A stretch of DNA of 64,000 nt from JBOFIQ01 sp051654905. Lineage in GTDB: Bacteria > Actinomycetota > Actinomycetes > Propionibacteriales > Propionibacteriaceae. Position 1 is the first letter of the stretch; each line of letters starts with the position of its first letter. The stretch spans positions 62,001-126,000 of the forward strand of contig JBOFYY010000159.1 in NCBI GenBank assembly GCA_051654905.1. The letters are read 5' to 3'. Shown here in pieces: positions 34,724-43,473 of the stretch. Made by a program: the position numbers and the translations under genes. The notes under the pieces are model-generated. The model did not search any database. It saw nothing but the letters and a program-made list of their open reading frames with translations, and was not told the DNA's origin.

Positions 34724-35380
34724 TTATTGCGCCATAGCTTTTAGCTGATCGGAGATGATAAGAGTAGCTCCGGTTGCAGCTTGAATTTCAGCTACTGTGA
34801 ATAGTGGATTCTGCTCGATAAGAGTTAAGCCTGCATCTTCGACAGTCATTACTCCCATTTCGGTGATAATCATATCTACGCAGCCAGCTGCCGTCAGCGG
34901 CAAGGTACAGGTTTCCAGGATTTTATGGCTGCCTTTTTGAGTGTGTTCCATAGCAACAATTACGCGTTTGGCGCCCACTACCAAGTCCATAGCGCCACCC
35001 ATTCCGGGCACCATTTTTCCGGGAATAATCCAGTTAGCAAGATTGCCGGCAGCGTCGACCTGAAGTGCGCCTAGGACGGTAGCATCAACGTGCCCGCCAC
35101 GAATTAGTGCAAATGACATTGCTGAGGAGACGAAAGCGCCACCTAGTTTGGCTGATGCCGGAGCTCCACCAGCGTCGACGATGAATGGGTCTGCTTCTTC
35201 TGGAGGTCCACCAACACATACGATGCCATCTTCAGCTTCCAGCATGACATTGACGTTCTTGGGAAGATACTGAGGTACAAGTGTGGGAATGCCGATACCA
35301 AGATTTACAAAATCTCCGTCGCGTAGTTCTAGCGCGACGCGGCGTGCGATCGTAGTTTTGATTTGGTCTTTATCCATCAT
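34724..35380 (-). CDS. scoB: 3-oxoacid CoA-transferase subunit B
   Basis: A 218-residue beta subunit of a class I CoA-transferase. FVNLGIGIPTLVPQYLP and NVMLEAEDGIVCVGG are family blocks; the Glu of EDG corresponds to the catalytic Glu that forms the CoA thioester in the ENG motif of relatives. GHVDATVLGALQVDAAGNLA follows. It moves CoA between succinyl-CoA or acetyl-CoA and acetoacetate (or 3-oxoadipate). The start overlaps the stop of subunit A by ATGA. No linked thiolase or protocatechuate genes reveal the physiological acid. Confidence 0.9.
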   Translation of the reverse strand: MMDKDQIKTTIARRVALELRDGDFVNLGIGIPTLVPQYLPKNVNVMLEAEDGIVCVGGPPEEADPFIVDAGGAPASAKLGGAFVSSAMSFALIRGGHVDATVLGALQVDAAGNLANWIIPGKMVPGMGGAMDLVVGAKRVIVAMEHTQKGSHKILETCTLPLTAAGCVDMIITEMGVMTVEDAGLTLIEQNPLFTVAEIQAATGATLIISDQLKAMAQ

Positions 35381-36033
35381 GAGTTGCTCCCATCTACGAT
35401 GTAGTCAACGAGGACACCAGGTGTTACAACGTTTTCTGGTTCAATCCCACCTACATCGACAAGGTGAGTGGCTTCGACAATGACCGTATCGGCAGCCATT
35501 GCCATGACGTCATTGAAGTTACGTGATGTGCCTTTATACCAAATGTTTCCAGCCATATCGACGGTGTGCCCGCCAAGAATAGCGATATCAGCTCGTAACG
35601 GTTTTTCTAATAGGTAAGGCTTGCCGTCAACCGTAATGATTTCTTTGTCTTCAGCAACCAACGTTCCCAACCCAGTAGGGGTAAGAACACCACCGAGTCC
35701 GGCGCCTCCTGCCCGGATCTTCTCGACGAGGGATCCTTGTGGAACTAAAGTTACTTCCATCTCGCCGGAATTCATGAGAGCGCCAGCTTCTGGATTAGTG
35801 CCAATGTGGCTAGCGATCAAGGTAGATACCTGTTTGTTGGCAATTAGCTGCCCGCCGCCATAGTCGATACGTGCGCCGTCATTAACAATGAGAGTTAGAT
35901 TCTTTACTCCAGAGTTAGCGATGCTAGCTAAGGTTTTATGGGCGCTGCCACACCCTAGAAAACCACCAACCATTATGGTCATGCCATCTTTAATTAGCGC
36001 GACTGCCTCGTCGGTCTCAATAAGTTTTGCCAT
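35377..36033 (-). CDS. scoA: 3-oxoacid CoA-transferase subunit A
   Basis: A 218-residue alpha subunit: IKDGMTIMVGGFLGCGSAHK at the start, then LTLIVNDGARIDYGGGQLIA and TPTGLGTLVAEDKEIITVDG with KPYLLEKPLRADIAILG, the CoA-transferase family I pattern. An AAGGAGG ribosome binding site precedes the ATG. It forms an operon with scoB downstream and likely builds an alpha2-beta2 enzyme for acetoacetate activation or use. The 130 bp upstream to the dehydrogenase gene hold no clear element. Confidence 0.9.
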   Translation of the reverse strand: MAKLIETDEAVALIKDGMTIMVGGFLGCGSAHKTLASIANSGVKNLTLIVNDGARIDYGGGQLIANKQVSTLIASHIGTNPEAGALMNSGEMEVTLVPQGSLVEKIRAGGAGLGGVLTPTGLGTLVAEDKEIITVDGKPYLLEKPLRADIAILGGHTVDMAGNIWYKGTSRNFNDVMAMAADTVIVEATHLVDVGGIEPENVVTPGVLVDYIVDGSNS

Positions 36034-36163
36034 CGTCTGCTGCCTCCTTGTGCAGGGGATTGCGTATAGCGCAACGCTAGTACGTCGATGGTTATCCCAA
36101 TCAAGAGGGGGTACTCCCAGAAAATGAGATAATTTCCGGGAAGTTATTTTCTGAGTAATTTAG

Positions 36164-37087
36164 CTAAATCTTGATGATGTTAAGTAGCTCGTCACCTCGA
36201 GCTAGCCTGCCAAGTTGATCTTGCAAAAAAGCATGCATACGAGAAAATTGGGCCTGTGAATGTCCGCCTACGTGAGGAAAAATGATGGCTCCTGGCGCAC
36301 TCCAGAGCGGATGATTATCAGGGAGTGGTTCAGGATCAGTGACGTCTAAAGCTGCCCGAATTTTGCCAGCCTCTAACGCTACGAGGAGTGCGTCAGTGTC
36401 AATGAGTCCGCCCCGACCTACGTTGACAAGTAATGCTCCGTCGCGACAGCGATTAAGGAAATTGGCATCAACTATATGTCTAGTTTGTTCAGATAGCGGC
36501 ATTACTAAGATGATGATATCGAACTGCTCAGGGCTGGTAAGAAGGTCTGCTATGGGGCGAACTTCGTCAACGTATTCATCGCCAGCTCGGCTAGTGCGAG
36601 CAAAACCAGTAGGGATAGCTTCGCAGGCGCGTAATCTCTGGGCAATAGCTTTTCCGATGTCTCCGTAGCCAGCAATTGCAACCTGATTGTCTGCAAGACC
36701 TGGTGGTATGGGGTTTATGGTTCCCCATCGTTTTTCTTGCTGAAAAGCAAACATGGTAGGGAGATTTCGTTGCGCCGCTAATATCAGAGCAAGTGTGTCT
36801 TCGGCAGTGGCAGTGGTATGAATGCCGCGACCATTTGATAGGACAGCGCCAGCAGGGATTGCTCCGAGTACATGGTCATAGCCAGCTGATAATACTTGTA
36901 CTACTCCGATCCGAGATGGCCATGCCAGAGCAAGACGATTATCTGCGGTCATAGGATAGGTGAGTACACACAAGTCAATGTCTTTACAAGGCGGAGGTGT
37001 GCGTAAATCCCATAGTGAAATTTCTAATCCAGCGATGGTTCCTACAGCATCTATGAGTTCTTGGCTAGGTAAAGTTACGGTGCGCAT
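36164..37087 (-). CDS. D-isomer-specific 2-hydroxyacid dehydrogenase
   Basis: A 307-residue NAD(P)-dependent dehydrogenase. The Rossmann loop is VAIAGYGDIGKAIAQRL near 130-146, the catalytic Arg is in NVGRGGLID, Glu in DVTDPEPLP and His in FPHVGGHS. Substrate assignment is not possible; relatives reduce glyoxylate, hydroxypyruvate or other 2-oxo acids. The N-terminal half has the usual DLCVLTYP strand and LSNGRGIHTTATAEDTLALI. The gene stands alone between scoA and a palindromic element. Confidence 0.88.
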   Translation of the reverse strand: MRTVTLPSQELIDAVGTIAGLEISLWDLRTPPPCKDIDLCVLTYPMTADNRLALAWPSRIGVVQVLSAGYDHVLGAIPAGAVLSNGRGIHTTATAEDTLALILAAQRNLPTMFAFQQEKRWGTINPIPPGLADNQVAIAGYGDIGKAIAQRLRACEAIPTGFARTSRAGDEYVDEVRPIADLLTSPEQFDIIILVMPLSEQTRHIVDANFLNRCRDGALLVNVGRGGLIDTDALLVALEAGKIRAALDVTDPEPLPDNHPLWSAPGAIIFPHVGGHSQAQFSRMHAFLQDQLGRLARGDELLNIIKI

Positions 37088-37119
37088 GAACTCAGATTAG
37101 CGGTGGTGGGATTAGTTCT

Positions 37120-37194
37120 CTGCCTCAGATTGCCAAAGATTACCGAAACGGAGTAATTAGAGCCATTTTGCTTAAATTTGGCAATCTGAGGCAG
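37120..37194. repeat. Palindromic intergenic element with perfect 18-bp inverted ends
   Basis: CTGCCTCAGATTGCCAAA (37120-37137) is the exact reverse complement of TTTGGCAATCTGAGGCAG (37177-37194), with 39 bases between them and ATTTTT after the right end. The left end recurs at 33362. It could fold as a long hairpin. No gene on the plus strand ends just before it, so it is not an ordinary terminator. Confidence 0.75.
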
Positions 37195-37221
37195 ATTTTT
37201 CTGGGAGTTGCAGGCGCGCCA

Positions 37222-37262
37222 AAAAGCCCTTGCAGGTACAATCCGTGCCTACAAGGGCTTTT
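37222..37262 (-). terminator. Terminator of tRNA-Pro
   Basis: AAAAGCCCTTG (37222-37232) pairs with CAAGGGCTTTT (37252-37262). On the minus strand the stem follows the tRNA directly and ends in a T run. Confidence 0.8.
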
Positions 37263-37265
37263 CAG

Positions 37266-37339
<74 letters not shown>

Positions 37340-37400
37340 CCATCTTCCAAAGAAGACGGTAAAACTCTATCCCAGATAGGGGAGTCGCGCCAATCGGCCG

Positions 37401-38324
37401 CTACTCACCAGCAACAAGGGTAAGGAGAGTCACTTCTGGTGGGCAAGCAAAACGATAGGGGGCAAAGGGGGACATACCTAGCCCTGCGCTGACATGCAAC
37501 GGAAGTGGTGCTCCGTGCGGACGTTCGATGTAACTTAAACCTTTTGCCTGAGTAGTTGGTAGATCACAGTTTGTAGTTAAGGCGCGGCCTTCTTGGGCCG
37601 CCCACGGGGTAGGGATACAAACCTGCCCGCCATGAGTATGTCCACAGAACATGAGGTCTACGTCATCTGCGGCAGCTGCCTCAACGAGGTTGAGATAGGG
37701 GGCATGAGAAAGTCCGATAGATAGGTCAACACCTTTATCACGAGCTCCAGCAACAGTAGACCAATCTGCTCGCCCTATATGAGCGTCGCCAGTGCCGCGT
37801 AGCTCTACGCTGATCCCACGGATAGAGAAAATACTTCGACGATCTTCGACGAATTTCCACCGTCCAGAGGTAAGTCCGGCGCAGAGATCATCGGCAGGAA
37901 GTAATCCGGAATGACGGCTAGAACCACGACCAGTGAGGTAGATAAAGGGGTTTTTGAAAATTGGGGCAGTGTAATCGTTGGAGCCAAAAACTAGCCCACC
38001 AGGAATATCCAGCAAAGGACCAAGTGCATCAAGAAGTGGAGATATCGCTTCAGCTTGAGAAAGGTTATCGCCAGTATTGATGACTAGATCTGGTCGTAGC
38101 GAACTAAGGCCAGCAAGGAAAGCGAGCTTTCCTTCTTGTCGCGCCATTAGATGGATATCAGAAATATGAAGAATGCGAATTGGGTGAGATCCGGCAGGGA
38201 GCAGCGGCAGGCGTAATTGTCGAATATGACGATCGCTGCCTTCGCAGATTCCGTATCCCACACATGCGGCACCAAAGCTGGCAATGCCAGCAGCAGTCCA
38301 ACCTAGAACAGAACGGATACTCAT
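37401..38324 (-). CDS. Membrane-associated metallophosphoesterase (YkuE-like)
   Basis: A 307-residue calcineurin-like phosphoesterase. An N-terminal hydrophobic segment (GWTAAGIASFGAACVGYGIC) may anchor it or act as an uncleaved signal. Metal-binding motifs in order are ILHISDIHL, NTGDNL, GSNDYT, IGLSHAP and FCGHTHGGQ. Relatives such as YkuE act at the cell envelope, and some hydrolyse UDP-sugars or phospholipid head groups. It follows ponA on the same strand with a one-base gap, so they are probably co-transcribed, suggesting an envelope role. Confidence 0.9.
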   Translation of the reverse strand: MSIRSVLGWTAAGIASFGAACVGYGICEGSDRHIRQLRLPLLPAGSHPIRILHISDIHLMARQEGKLAFLAGLSSLRPDLVINTGDNLSQAEAISPLLDALGPLLDIPGGLVFGSNDYTAPIFKNPFIYLTGRGSSRHSGLLPADDLCAGLTSGRWKFVEDRRSIFSIRGISVELRGTGDAHIGRADWSTVAGARDKGVDLSIGLSHAPYLNLVEAAAADDVDLMFCGHTHGGQVCIPTPWAAQEGRALTTNCDLPTTQAKGLSYIERPHGAPLPLHVSAGLGMSPFAPYRFACPPEVTLLTLVAGE

Positions 38325-38325
38325 A

Positions 38326-40701
38326 TTAGGACGGTTTTGTGGTCGGTTCTGTGGGGGCAGTAGCTACTGGAGCTGTAGGTTCAGCTTTCTTTGTTGCTGC
38401 GGTAGTTGGTGCTACGTAGCGTTGCCCGTTAGAGAACATCAACTGAATTTGGGTTCCTGCTGGGACTTTTCCCGTAGGAGTGATTCCTAAATAGGTGCCG
38501 TAGGTAGCGGTGTTGTTCACATATATACGAGAGACGCTAAGCCCAAGTGCTTTTAGTTTTGCTTCATCTGTGTCAGCGTTTCCGCTAGTAGCTGGGACGT
38601 CAACCATTTTACCGACAAGAATTTCACTAGGCGGAGCAGTGAACTTTGTTCCGGGGGTTGTTTTTAGCAGCGAACGCAAGATAGGAGCCCAAATATTAGT
38701 TACGTCAGGAGAACCATAGCCTTGCAAGAAAGTACCTGATTTAGGCAATGTCATATTGCCTAGGGAACGAGTATGGGTTGACCAGTATGGATCAGTTTTA
38801 TCGATGGTAATCATACCGGTGCCAGCGATATCAGGAGAATATCCGGCGTACCATACAGCGGCGGCGTCATCGGTAGTACCAGTTTTTCCGGCAAGATCAT
38901 ATCCAGCGGTATAGGTAGGGTTTCCGGAGCCAGTTCGAGCTTCTACAACAGTACGCATGACAGCGTTAACACCGTCTGCTACTTCTGGACGAATAGTTTG
39001 CTGACATTTGGTATCAATGCCAGCGACTTTCTGATTATCTTTTGTTTCGATGGAATCGATAATAGTATTTTCGCAGCGAACTCCCCGGGCAGCGAATGTA
39101 GCGTAAGCGTTGGCAACTGAAAGTGGTGACACTTCATCTGAGCCTAGGGTGAAGCTAGGTTTACCAGAAGATTCAGCAAGAGGTTTTCCGCTAGCTAGCT
39201 TAATCCCAGCCAGTTCTGCCATCTTAGTTACTTCACAAATACCAGTGGCTTGTTCCAGCTGTAGGAAATATGTGTTGACTGACTGCTGGGCTGCGACATA
39301 CATATTTGGGGTACCAGAAAAATTATGGTCATTTTTAGGGCTATAAGATTCAGTGAACTTGAATGGACCTTGGCAAGAGCTGAAAGTTTGTCCAGTGAAG
39401 CTCATAGTGGCTGGAGAAACGTAGGTTCGATTGGGGGTGATCCCTTTTTCTAGAGCTGCTGCAACCGTAAAAATTTTAAAGGTTGATCCGGCTTGGTAGC
39501 CTTCTGCGCCGCCTGATCCGATACTGGCGTTGTAGTTCCACCAAGTTTGGCCAGGTTGATCGCCAATCTCGTTACGGTTCTGGGCAAAAACTCGGATTTT
39601 TCCAGTACCTGGCTGAACAAATGCTGTGGTGGCAATAACTGGATCAGTGGCTGCAACCCGACGGTTGATTTCGGTTTGCGCTATTGCCTGATTAGCTGGA
39701 TCAATAGTGAGAGTAATTTTGTAGGCAGAACGCCCAATTGTTGCCAGGCGCTCTTCAGGAGTGTTGCCAGGGATATTCGGGTTTTTAGTTAGTTCACTTA
39801 CCGCATATAGACATAGGTGGGGGAATGACGATCCGACGCATCCGTTGCGTTTAGGTTGAACATTATCTGGATTAAAATTTTCAGCTTTAGCAGCTTCATA
39901 CTCTTCTTTTGTGATTTCGTTAAGATCGTACATACGGAAAAGTACAGTATTGCGTCTTTCTATAGCAGCTTTGGGGTGGGCTGCTGGGTTAAAAGCAGCT
40001 GGGTTTTGTACGATTCCAGCAAGCATTGCTGCTTGAGCCAACGTAAGATCTTTAGCGGTGGTATTAAAGAAATGGTGAGCGGCCGCTTCAACTCCGTAGG
40101 CGCCATCTCCGTATAAGGCAATGTTTAGGTAGCGCTCAAGAATCTGATCTTTGGTTAGCTTATGTTCCATAGCTATGGCATACCGAAGTTCTTGTATCTT
40201 GCGAGACATAGTTCTTTCGGTGGCTTTATCTACGCCTTCGTTGTCGCCACTAGCGAATGCTGCTTCTACCTGAACTAGCTTTACGTATTGCTGCGTAAGG
40301 GTAGAGCCTCCCTGGCTGCCGCCGGATTTAAGGAGTGCTCGCATAGCGCCATAAAAATCGAGCGCGCCGTGTTCGTAAAAACGGTGATCTTCGATCGCGA
40401 CTTGAGCTTTTTGTATAAGGGGAGAGATCTCAGACAATGGCTTGTAAGTACGATTTTCTTCGTAGATTTCAGCTAGAAGTGTGCCATCGGATAGGTAGAT
40501 TTTCGATCCCTCAGATTGCGGAGGGGTTTCGAGCTCTGCAGGCAGATTCTCAAGAGTTGAGGATAATGCCTTTGCGCTAAGTCCTGCCGCAGCAGCGAAA
40601 GGGATAATCAAACCTGACATTAAAAGCCCAGACAGTACGCTGACGACGGCAAACATCATCCCTGCATAGACTTTATTGCTGACCTTAGATGGTGACGGCA
40701 T
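38326..40701 (-). CDS. ponA: Class A penicillin-binding protein (transglycosylase/transpeptidase) with PASTA domain
   Basis: A 791-residue bifunctional peptidoglycan synthase. After one membrane helix (about 12-40) comes the GT51 glycosyltransferase with EDHRFYEHGALD, GGSTLTQQYVKL and RKIQELRYAIAME. The transpeptidase follows with SxxK in AGSTFKIFT, SxN in QQSVNTYF and KTG in LAGKTGTTDDA. A single PASTA domain lies near 690-760 and the tail is rich in Thr, Pro and Ala. The ATG at 40701 is used; a GTG at 40737 would add 12 residues and neither has a strong ribosome binding site. It is divergent from a whiB gene, as in mycobacteria (ponA2-whiB4). Confidence 0.93.
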   Translation of the reverse strand: MPSPSKVSNKVYAGMMFAVVSVLSGLLMSGLIIPFAAAAGLSAKALSSTLENLPAELETPPQSEGSKIYLSDGTLLAEIYEENRTYKPLSEISPLIQKAQVAIEDHRFYEHGALDFYGAMRALLKSGGSQGGSTLTQQYVKLVQVEAAFASGDNEGVDKATERTMSRKIQELRYAIAMEHKLTKDQILERYLNIALYGDGAYGVEAAAHHFFNTTAKDLTLAQAAMLAGIVQNPAAFNPAAHPKAAIERRNTVLFRMYDLNEITKEEYEAAKAENFNPDNVQPKRNGCVGSSFPHLCLYAVSELTKNPNIPGNTPEERLATIGRSAYKITLTIDPANQAIAQTEINRRVAATDPVIATTAFVQPGTGKIRVFAQNRNEIGDQPGQTWWNYNASIGSGGAEGYQAGSTFKIFTVAAALEKGITPNRTYVSPATMSFTGQTFSSCQGPFKFTESYSPKNDHNFSGTPNMYVAAQQSVNTYFLQLEQATGICEVTKMAELAGIKLASGKPLAESSGKPSFTLGSDEVSPLSVANAYATFAARGVRCENTIIDSIETKDNQKVAGIDTKCQQTIRPEVADGVNAVMRTVVEARTGSGNPTYTAGYDLAGKTGTTDDAAAVWYAGYSPDIAGTGMITIDKTDPYWSTHTRSLGNMTLPKSGTFLQGYGSPDVTNIWAPILRSLLKTTPGTKFTAPPSEILVGKMVDVPATSGNADTDEAKLKALGLSVSRIYVNNTATYGTYLGITPTGKVPAGTQIQLMFSNGQRYVAPTTAATKKAEPTAPVATAPTEPTTKPS

Positions 40702-40911
40702 GAAACCAATTCTAGTAGACGTTTCCAACCTGAGCACGAATCCCGCTCGGAGAGCTGATTATTTTACTAAGTAGCGTTATTTTAAGAATTTTTACGAAAC
40801 CTGAGAAATAATCGGATTCTTCTCATATGATTTATAGGCATTTTCCTCTGGCGTGTCGAGATGATTGCTAGCTACAGTCGTAGAAACTTGATGCGAATAA
40901 GGAGGTAAAAC

Positions 40912-41253
40912 GTGCTGTCTCGCTATCCAGATGATTGGACGTTACGCGCCAAGTGCCGTGGAATGGAAGATGCGCTTTTTCCAGAGGGTGCTGACCAAAA
41001 AAGGGCACGGCAGATCTGCATGGGTTGCCCGGTTCGTAACGAATGCTTAGTTGAAGCACTCGATAATCGCATTGAATGGGGTGTTTGGGGCGGGATGACC
41101 GAACGCGAACGCCGTCAATTGTTGCGCCAACGTACAGATATTACTTCGTGGAGCGAAGTAATATTAGGGGATCGTCAAGGCAAAACTGTCGGAACGATTA
41201 CTAGAAAATCATTGCCGGTAGTGCAACAGATGGCTGTTTTGAAAGAATCCTGA
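40912..41253 (+). CDS. WhiB-family iron-sulfur transcription factor
   Basis: A 113-residue Wbl protein with the four cluster ligands Cys15, 36, 39 and 45 (ICMGCPVRNEC), the WGVWGGMTERERR turn at about 56-68 and a basic C-terminus for DNA binding. A near-perfect AAGGAGG precedes the GTG start. Position opposite ponA and upstream of ridA and crp corresponds to WhiB4 of mycobacteria and WhcA of corynebacteria, which sense redox stress; this orthology is inferred from position. The 210 bp between ponA and whiB should hold both promoters. Confidence 0.93.
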   Translation: MLSRYPDDWTLRAKCRGMEDALFPEGADQKRARQICMGCPVRNECLVEALDNRIEWGVWGGMTERERRQLLRQRTDITSWSEVILGDRQGKTVGTITRKSLPVVQQMAVLKES

Positions 41254-41298
41254 CCCCTATCTCTATCCTTGAAGCAGTTCTACGGCTAGGCTCGTTCC

Positions 41299-41463
41299 AT
41301 GTCGACTATCACGAAGTGGGAGTATGCTTCCGCGCCAGTTCTCACCCACGCTACAAAGCAGATTCTTGATGCGTGGGGCTCAGATGGCTGGGAGCTTGTC
41401 AGCCTTATTGCTGGCCCTCAATCAGATAATCTTGTCGCCTTCTTTAAGCGTCCTCTCCAGTAA
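41299..41463 (+). CDS. DUF4177-like small protein
   Basis: A 54-residue frame from ATG at 41299 to TAA at 41461-41463: MSTITKWEYASAPVLTHATK, then a helix and the motif DGWELVSL followed by VAFFKRPL. This is the DUF4177 pattern, found in the same place in related actinobacteria (between whiB and ridA). The function is unknown. The next gene starts 11 bases after its stop. Confidence 0.85.
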   Translation: MSTITKWEYASAPVLTHATKQILDAWGSDGWELVSLIAGPQSDNLVAFFKRPLQ

Positions 41464-41474
41464 AGGAAAAATCC

Positions 41475-41951
41475 ATGGCTCAAATCACTGTTAGCGCTCG
41501 TCTCAAAGAACTCGGTTACGATGTTCCAGCTGTAGCCAAGCCATTGGCTGCTTATGTTCCAGCAGTTCGCGTAGGCGATGAAGTATGGACCTCCGGACAG
41601 TTGCCGCTAGTTGATGGCAATCTAACTATTCGTGGCAAGGTAGGCGCTGAAGTTTCCCTTGAAGAAGCAGTTCAAGCTGCTCGCATATGCGCCTTGAACG
41701 CTCTTGCTGCTGCCGGCATGGTAGCTGGCGGTATCGATAACATCGTTCGGGTCCTGAAAGCAACGATCTTTGTTGCCTCAGCACCTGACTTTACACAGCA
41801 GCCCAAGGTTGGCAATGGAGCCTCTGAGCTACTTGCTATGACCTTTGGTTCTGAAGGACAGCATGTGCGTAGCGCTGTCGGCGTCGCATCCTTACCGATG
41901 GATGCGCCCGTCGAAATTGAGCTAGTAGTGCTAGTAGCTGATCCAGAATAA
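41475..41951 (+). CDS. RidA-family enamine/imine deaminase
   Basis: A 158-residue protein of the YjgF/RidA family: VWTSGQLPLVDGNL, EEAVQAARICALNALAAAG and the C-terminal block with HVRSAVGVASLPMDAPVEIE, whose Arg matches the substrate-binding Arg of RidA. It is longer at the N-terminus than E. coli RidA, like the mycobacterial Rv3678-type protein found at the same position. Such enzymes hydrolyse reactive enamines from PLP enzymes. It is preceded by AAAGGAAAAA as ribosome binding site. Confidence 0.9.
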   Translation: MAQITVSARLKELGYDVPAVAKPLAAYVPAVRVGDEVWTSGQLPLVDGNLTIRGKVGAEVSLEEAVQAARICALNALAAAGMVAGGIDNIVRVLKATIFVASAPDFTQQPKVGNGASELLAMTFGSEGQHVRSAVGVASLPMDAPVEIELVVLVADPE

Positions 41952-41955
41952 ATCT

Positions 41956-42672
41956 TTATTCTTGGGGGTCGCGGGTTGAGAGAAGACGCTCAGCCCGCGA
42001 CGCCAACCCTTCGGGATCTACGACAACAAATGTGCGGTAACTCAAAGTTATGACGCCGTGATCGGTTAGATCCATTAAAAACTTGTTGACGCTTTCTCTA
42101 GAAGCACCCACCATATGAGCAATTTCTTGCTGGGTCAGACCATGGCGAACAATAGTTCCTTGGCTGCTGGGCTCGCCGAAGAGTTCAGTAAGATGCTGCA
42201 AGGTGCGGGCAGTTCGACCATTGACGTCATTAAGAACTAAATCGCTGGCATAGTCAGTAGCGTGTCGAAGTCTACGAGCTAACTGCCGCATTAGACCTTC
42301 TGCTATTTCTGGATATGCCTGTAGTATTAGCTTCAGATCCGTGCTTGATAAAACTCCCAGTTCACATACAGTGATGGCAGAAGCGGTAGTGGTGCGCGGC
42401 CCAGGATCGAGAACTGAAAGTTCGCCAAATACCTGACCATCGCCAAGAACGGTAAGGAGTGATTCGCGACGGGGATCGTCGTCGTAGCGTCGCGATAGTT
42501 TCATTTTGCCCGAGCGCAGCACATAGAGTTCGGTGGCAGGATCGCCAGACTCGAAAAGTTGTCCACCGCGCGGTAGATGCCGAGAGGTGAGTTTTGACTC
42601 TAAGTGCGCACGAATATCGTCGTTCACGTCACCAAAAAGTGAGGTGATCCAATCGGGGGCTTCAATGCTCAT
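41956..42672 (-). CDS. crp: Crp/Fnr-family regulator (GlxR/Crp orthologue by position)
   Basis: A 238-residue CRP-type regulator. The cyclic-nucleotide domain shows GGQLFESGDPATELYVLRSG and GELSVLDPGPRTTTAS with the Glu and Arg that contact cAMP. The helix-turn-helix is LTQQEIAHMVGASRESVNKF. Its position opposite nth equals GlxR of corynebacteria and Crp of mycobacteria, but many residues differ from GlxR as I recall it, including PGPRTSS-type details. The ATG at 42672 is chosen from the domain start; a GTG at 42771 would overlap nth. A CRP-like box lies in the shared promoter region. Confidence 0.88.
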   Translation of the reverse strand: MSIEAPDWITSLFGDVNDDIRAHLESKLTSRHLPRGGQLFESGDPATELYVLRSGKMKLSRRYDDDPRRESLLTVLGDGQVFGELSVLDPGPRTTTASAITVCELGVLSSTDLKLILQAYPEIAEGLMRQLARRLRHATDYASDLVLNDVNGRTARTLQHLTELFGEPSSQGTIVRHGLTQQEIAHMVGASRESVNKFLMDLTDHGVITLSYRTFVVVDPEGLASRAERLLSTRDPQE

Positions 42673-42704
42673 AGGATTCAGTCTAGACAAAAGTTGAGTG
42701 ACTT

Positions 42705-42720
42705 TGTGATCCAGACCACG
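42705..42720. promoter_or_regulatory. Candidate CRP-type site between crp and nth
   Basis: TGTGATCCAGACCACG matches the TGTGA-N6-TCACA pattern at eight of ten arm positions and lies in the 72-bp divergent region, so it could mediate autoregulation of crp and control of nth. Confidence 0.4.
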
Positions 42721-42744
42721 AAAAAGAGGCTTTATGCTGGTTTT

Positions 42745-43452
42745 ATGTTGTCTGATCGATCTCCTAGCCACCTTGCTACAGTGCGTCGTGCTCGCATAAT
42801 GTATCGGTCGTTGGCAGAGCTTTACCCAGATGCTCGCTGCGAGTTAGATTTTTCTAACCCATGGGAATTGATCGTGGCAACGGTGCTGTCAGCTCAATCC
42901 ACCGATAAGCGCGTAAACCTAATTACTCCGCAACTTTTTAGAACGTGGCCAACTCCTGCCGCGTTAGCGAGCGCACAACGTGATGAACTAGAAGCAGTAA
43001 TCCACCCCACAGGATTTTTTAGAGCAAAAGCAGACCATCTTCTAAAAATGGCTGTGATTGTCGAACGTGACCACGACGGGAAAGTTCCCAATACAATGGC
43101 AGAGCTAGTGGCGTTACCTGGGGTAGGGCGTAAAACTGCCAATGTGGTGCTCGGAAATGCTTTTGGAGTTCCAGGGATTACCCCAGATACACACTTTATG
43201 CGGCTGACGCGTCGCTTTGGATGGACGACGGCAACTACCCCTGACAAGATCGAATCTGAGGTCGGAGAACTCTTTGATAAAAAAGATTGGGTGCAGCTCT
43301 GCCATGTAGTTATTTGGCATGGCAGAAGACGTTGCCATGCGCGTCGCCCTGCTTGTGGCGCGTGTCCGGTTGCTGTCTCTTGTCCCTCTTTTGGCGAAGG
43401 ACCGATCGACGCTACTGTCGCGGAAAAACTTGTACGAGAACCTCGCGGATAA
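42745..43452 (+). CDS. nth: Endonuclease III (DNA glycosylase/AP lyase)
   Basis: A 235-residue HhH-GPD glycosylase. The helix-hairpin-helix LPGVGRKTANVV has the catalytic Lys, the catalytic Asp is in PDTHFMRL, and the [4Fe-4S] cluster ligands are CHARRPACGACPVAVSC. It removes oxidised pyrimidines and nicks abasic sites. The ATG at 42745 keeps the conserved start (RRARIMYRSLAELYPDARCE) intact; AGAGG is rather far upstream. Confidence 0.93.
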   Translation: MLSDRSPSHLATVRRARIMYRSLAELYPDARCELDFSNPWELIVATVLSAQSTDKRVNLITPQLFRTWPTPAALASAQRDELEAVIHPTGFFRAKADHLLKMAVIVERDHDGKVPNTMAELVALPGVGRKTANVVLGNAFGVPGITPDTHFMRLTRRFGWTTATTPDKIESEVGELFDKKDWVQLCHVVIWHGRRRCHARRPACGACPVAVSCPSFGEGPIDATVAEKLVREPRG

Positions 43453-43473
43453 CTTTCAAGAAAGAGGCGTCAA

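Noticed and set aside
33362..37194. CRISPR-like array from the repeated CTGCCTCAGATTGCC word
   Set aside because: Only two copies about 3.8 kb apart with genes in between, no spacers and no cas genes.
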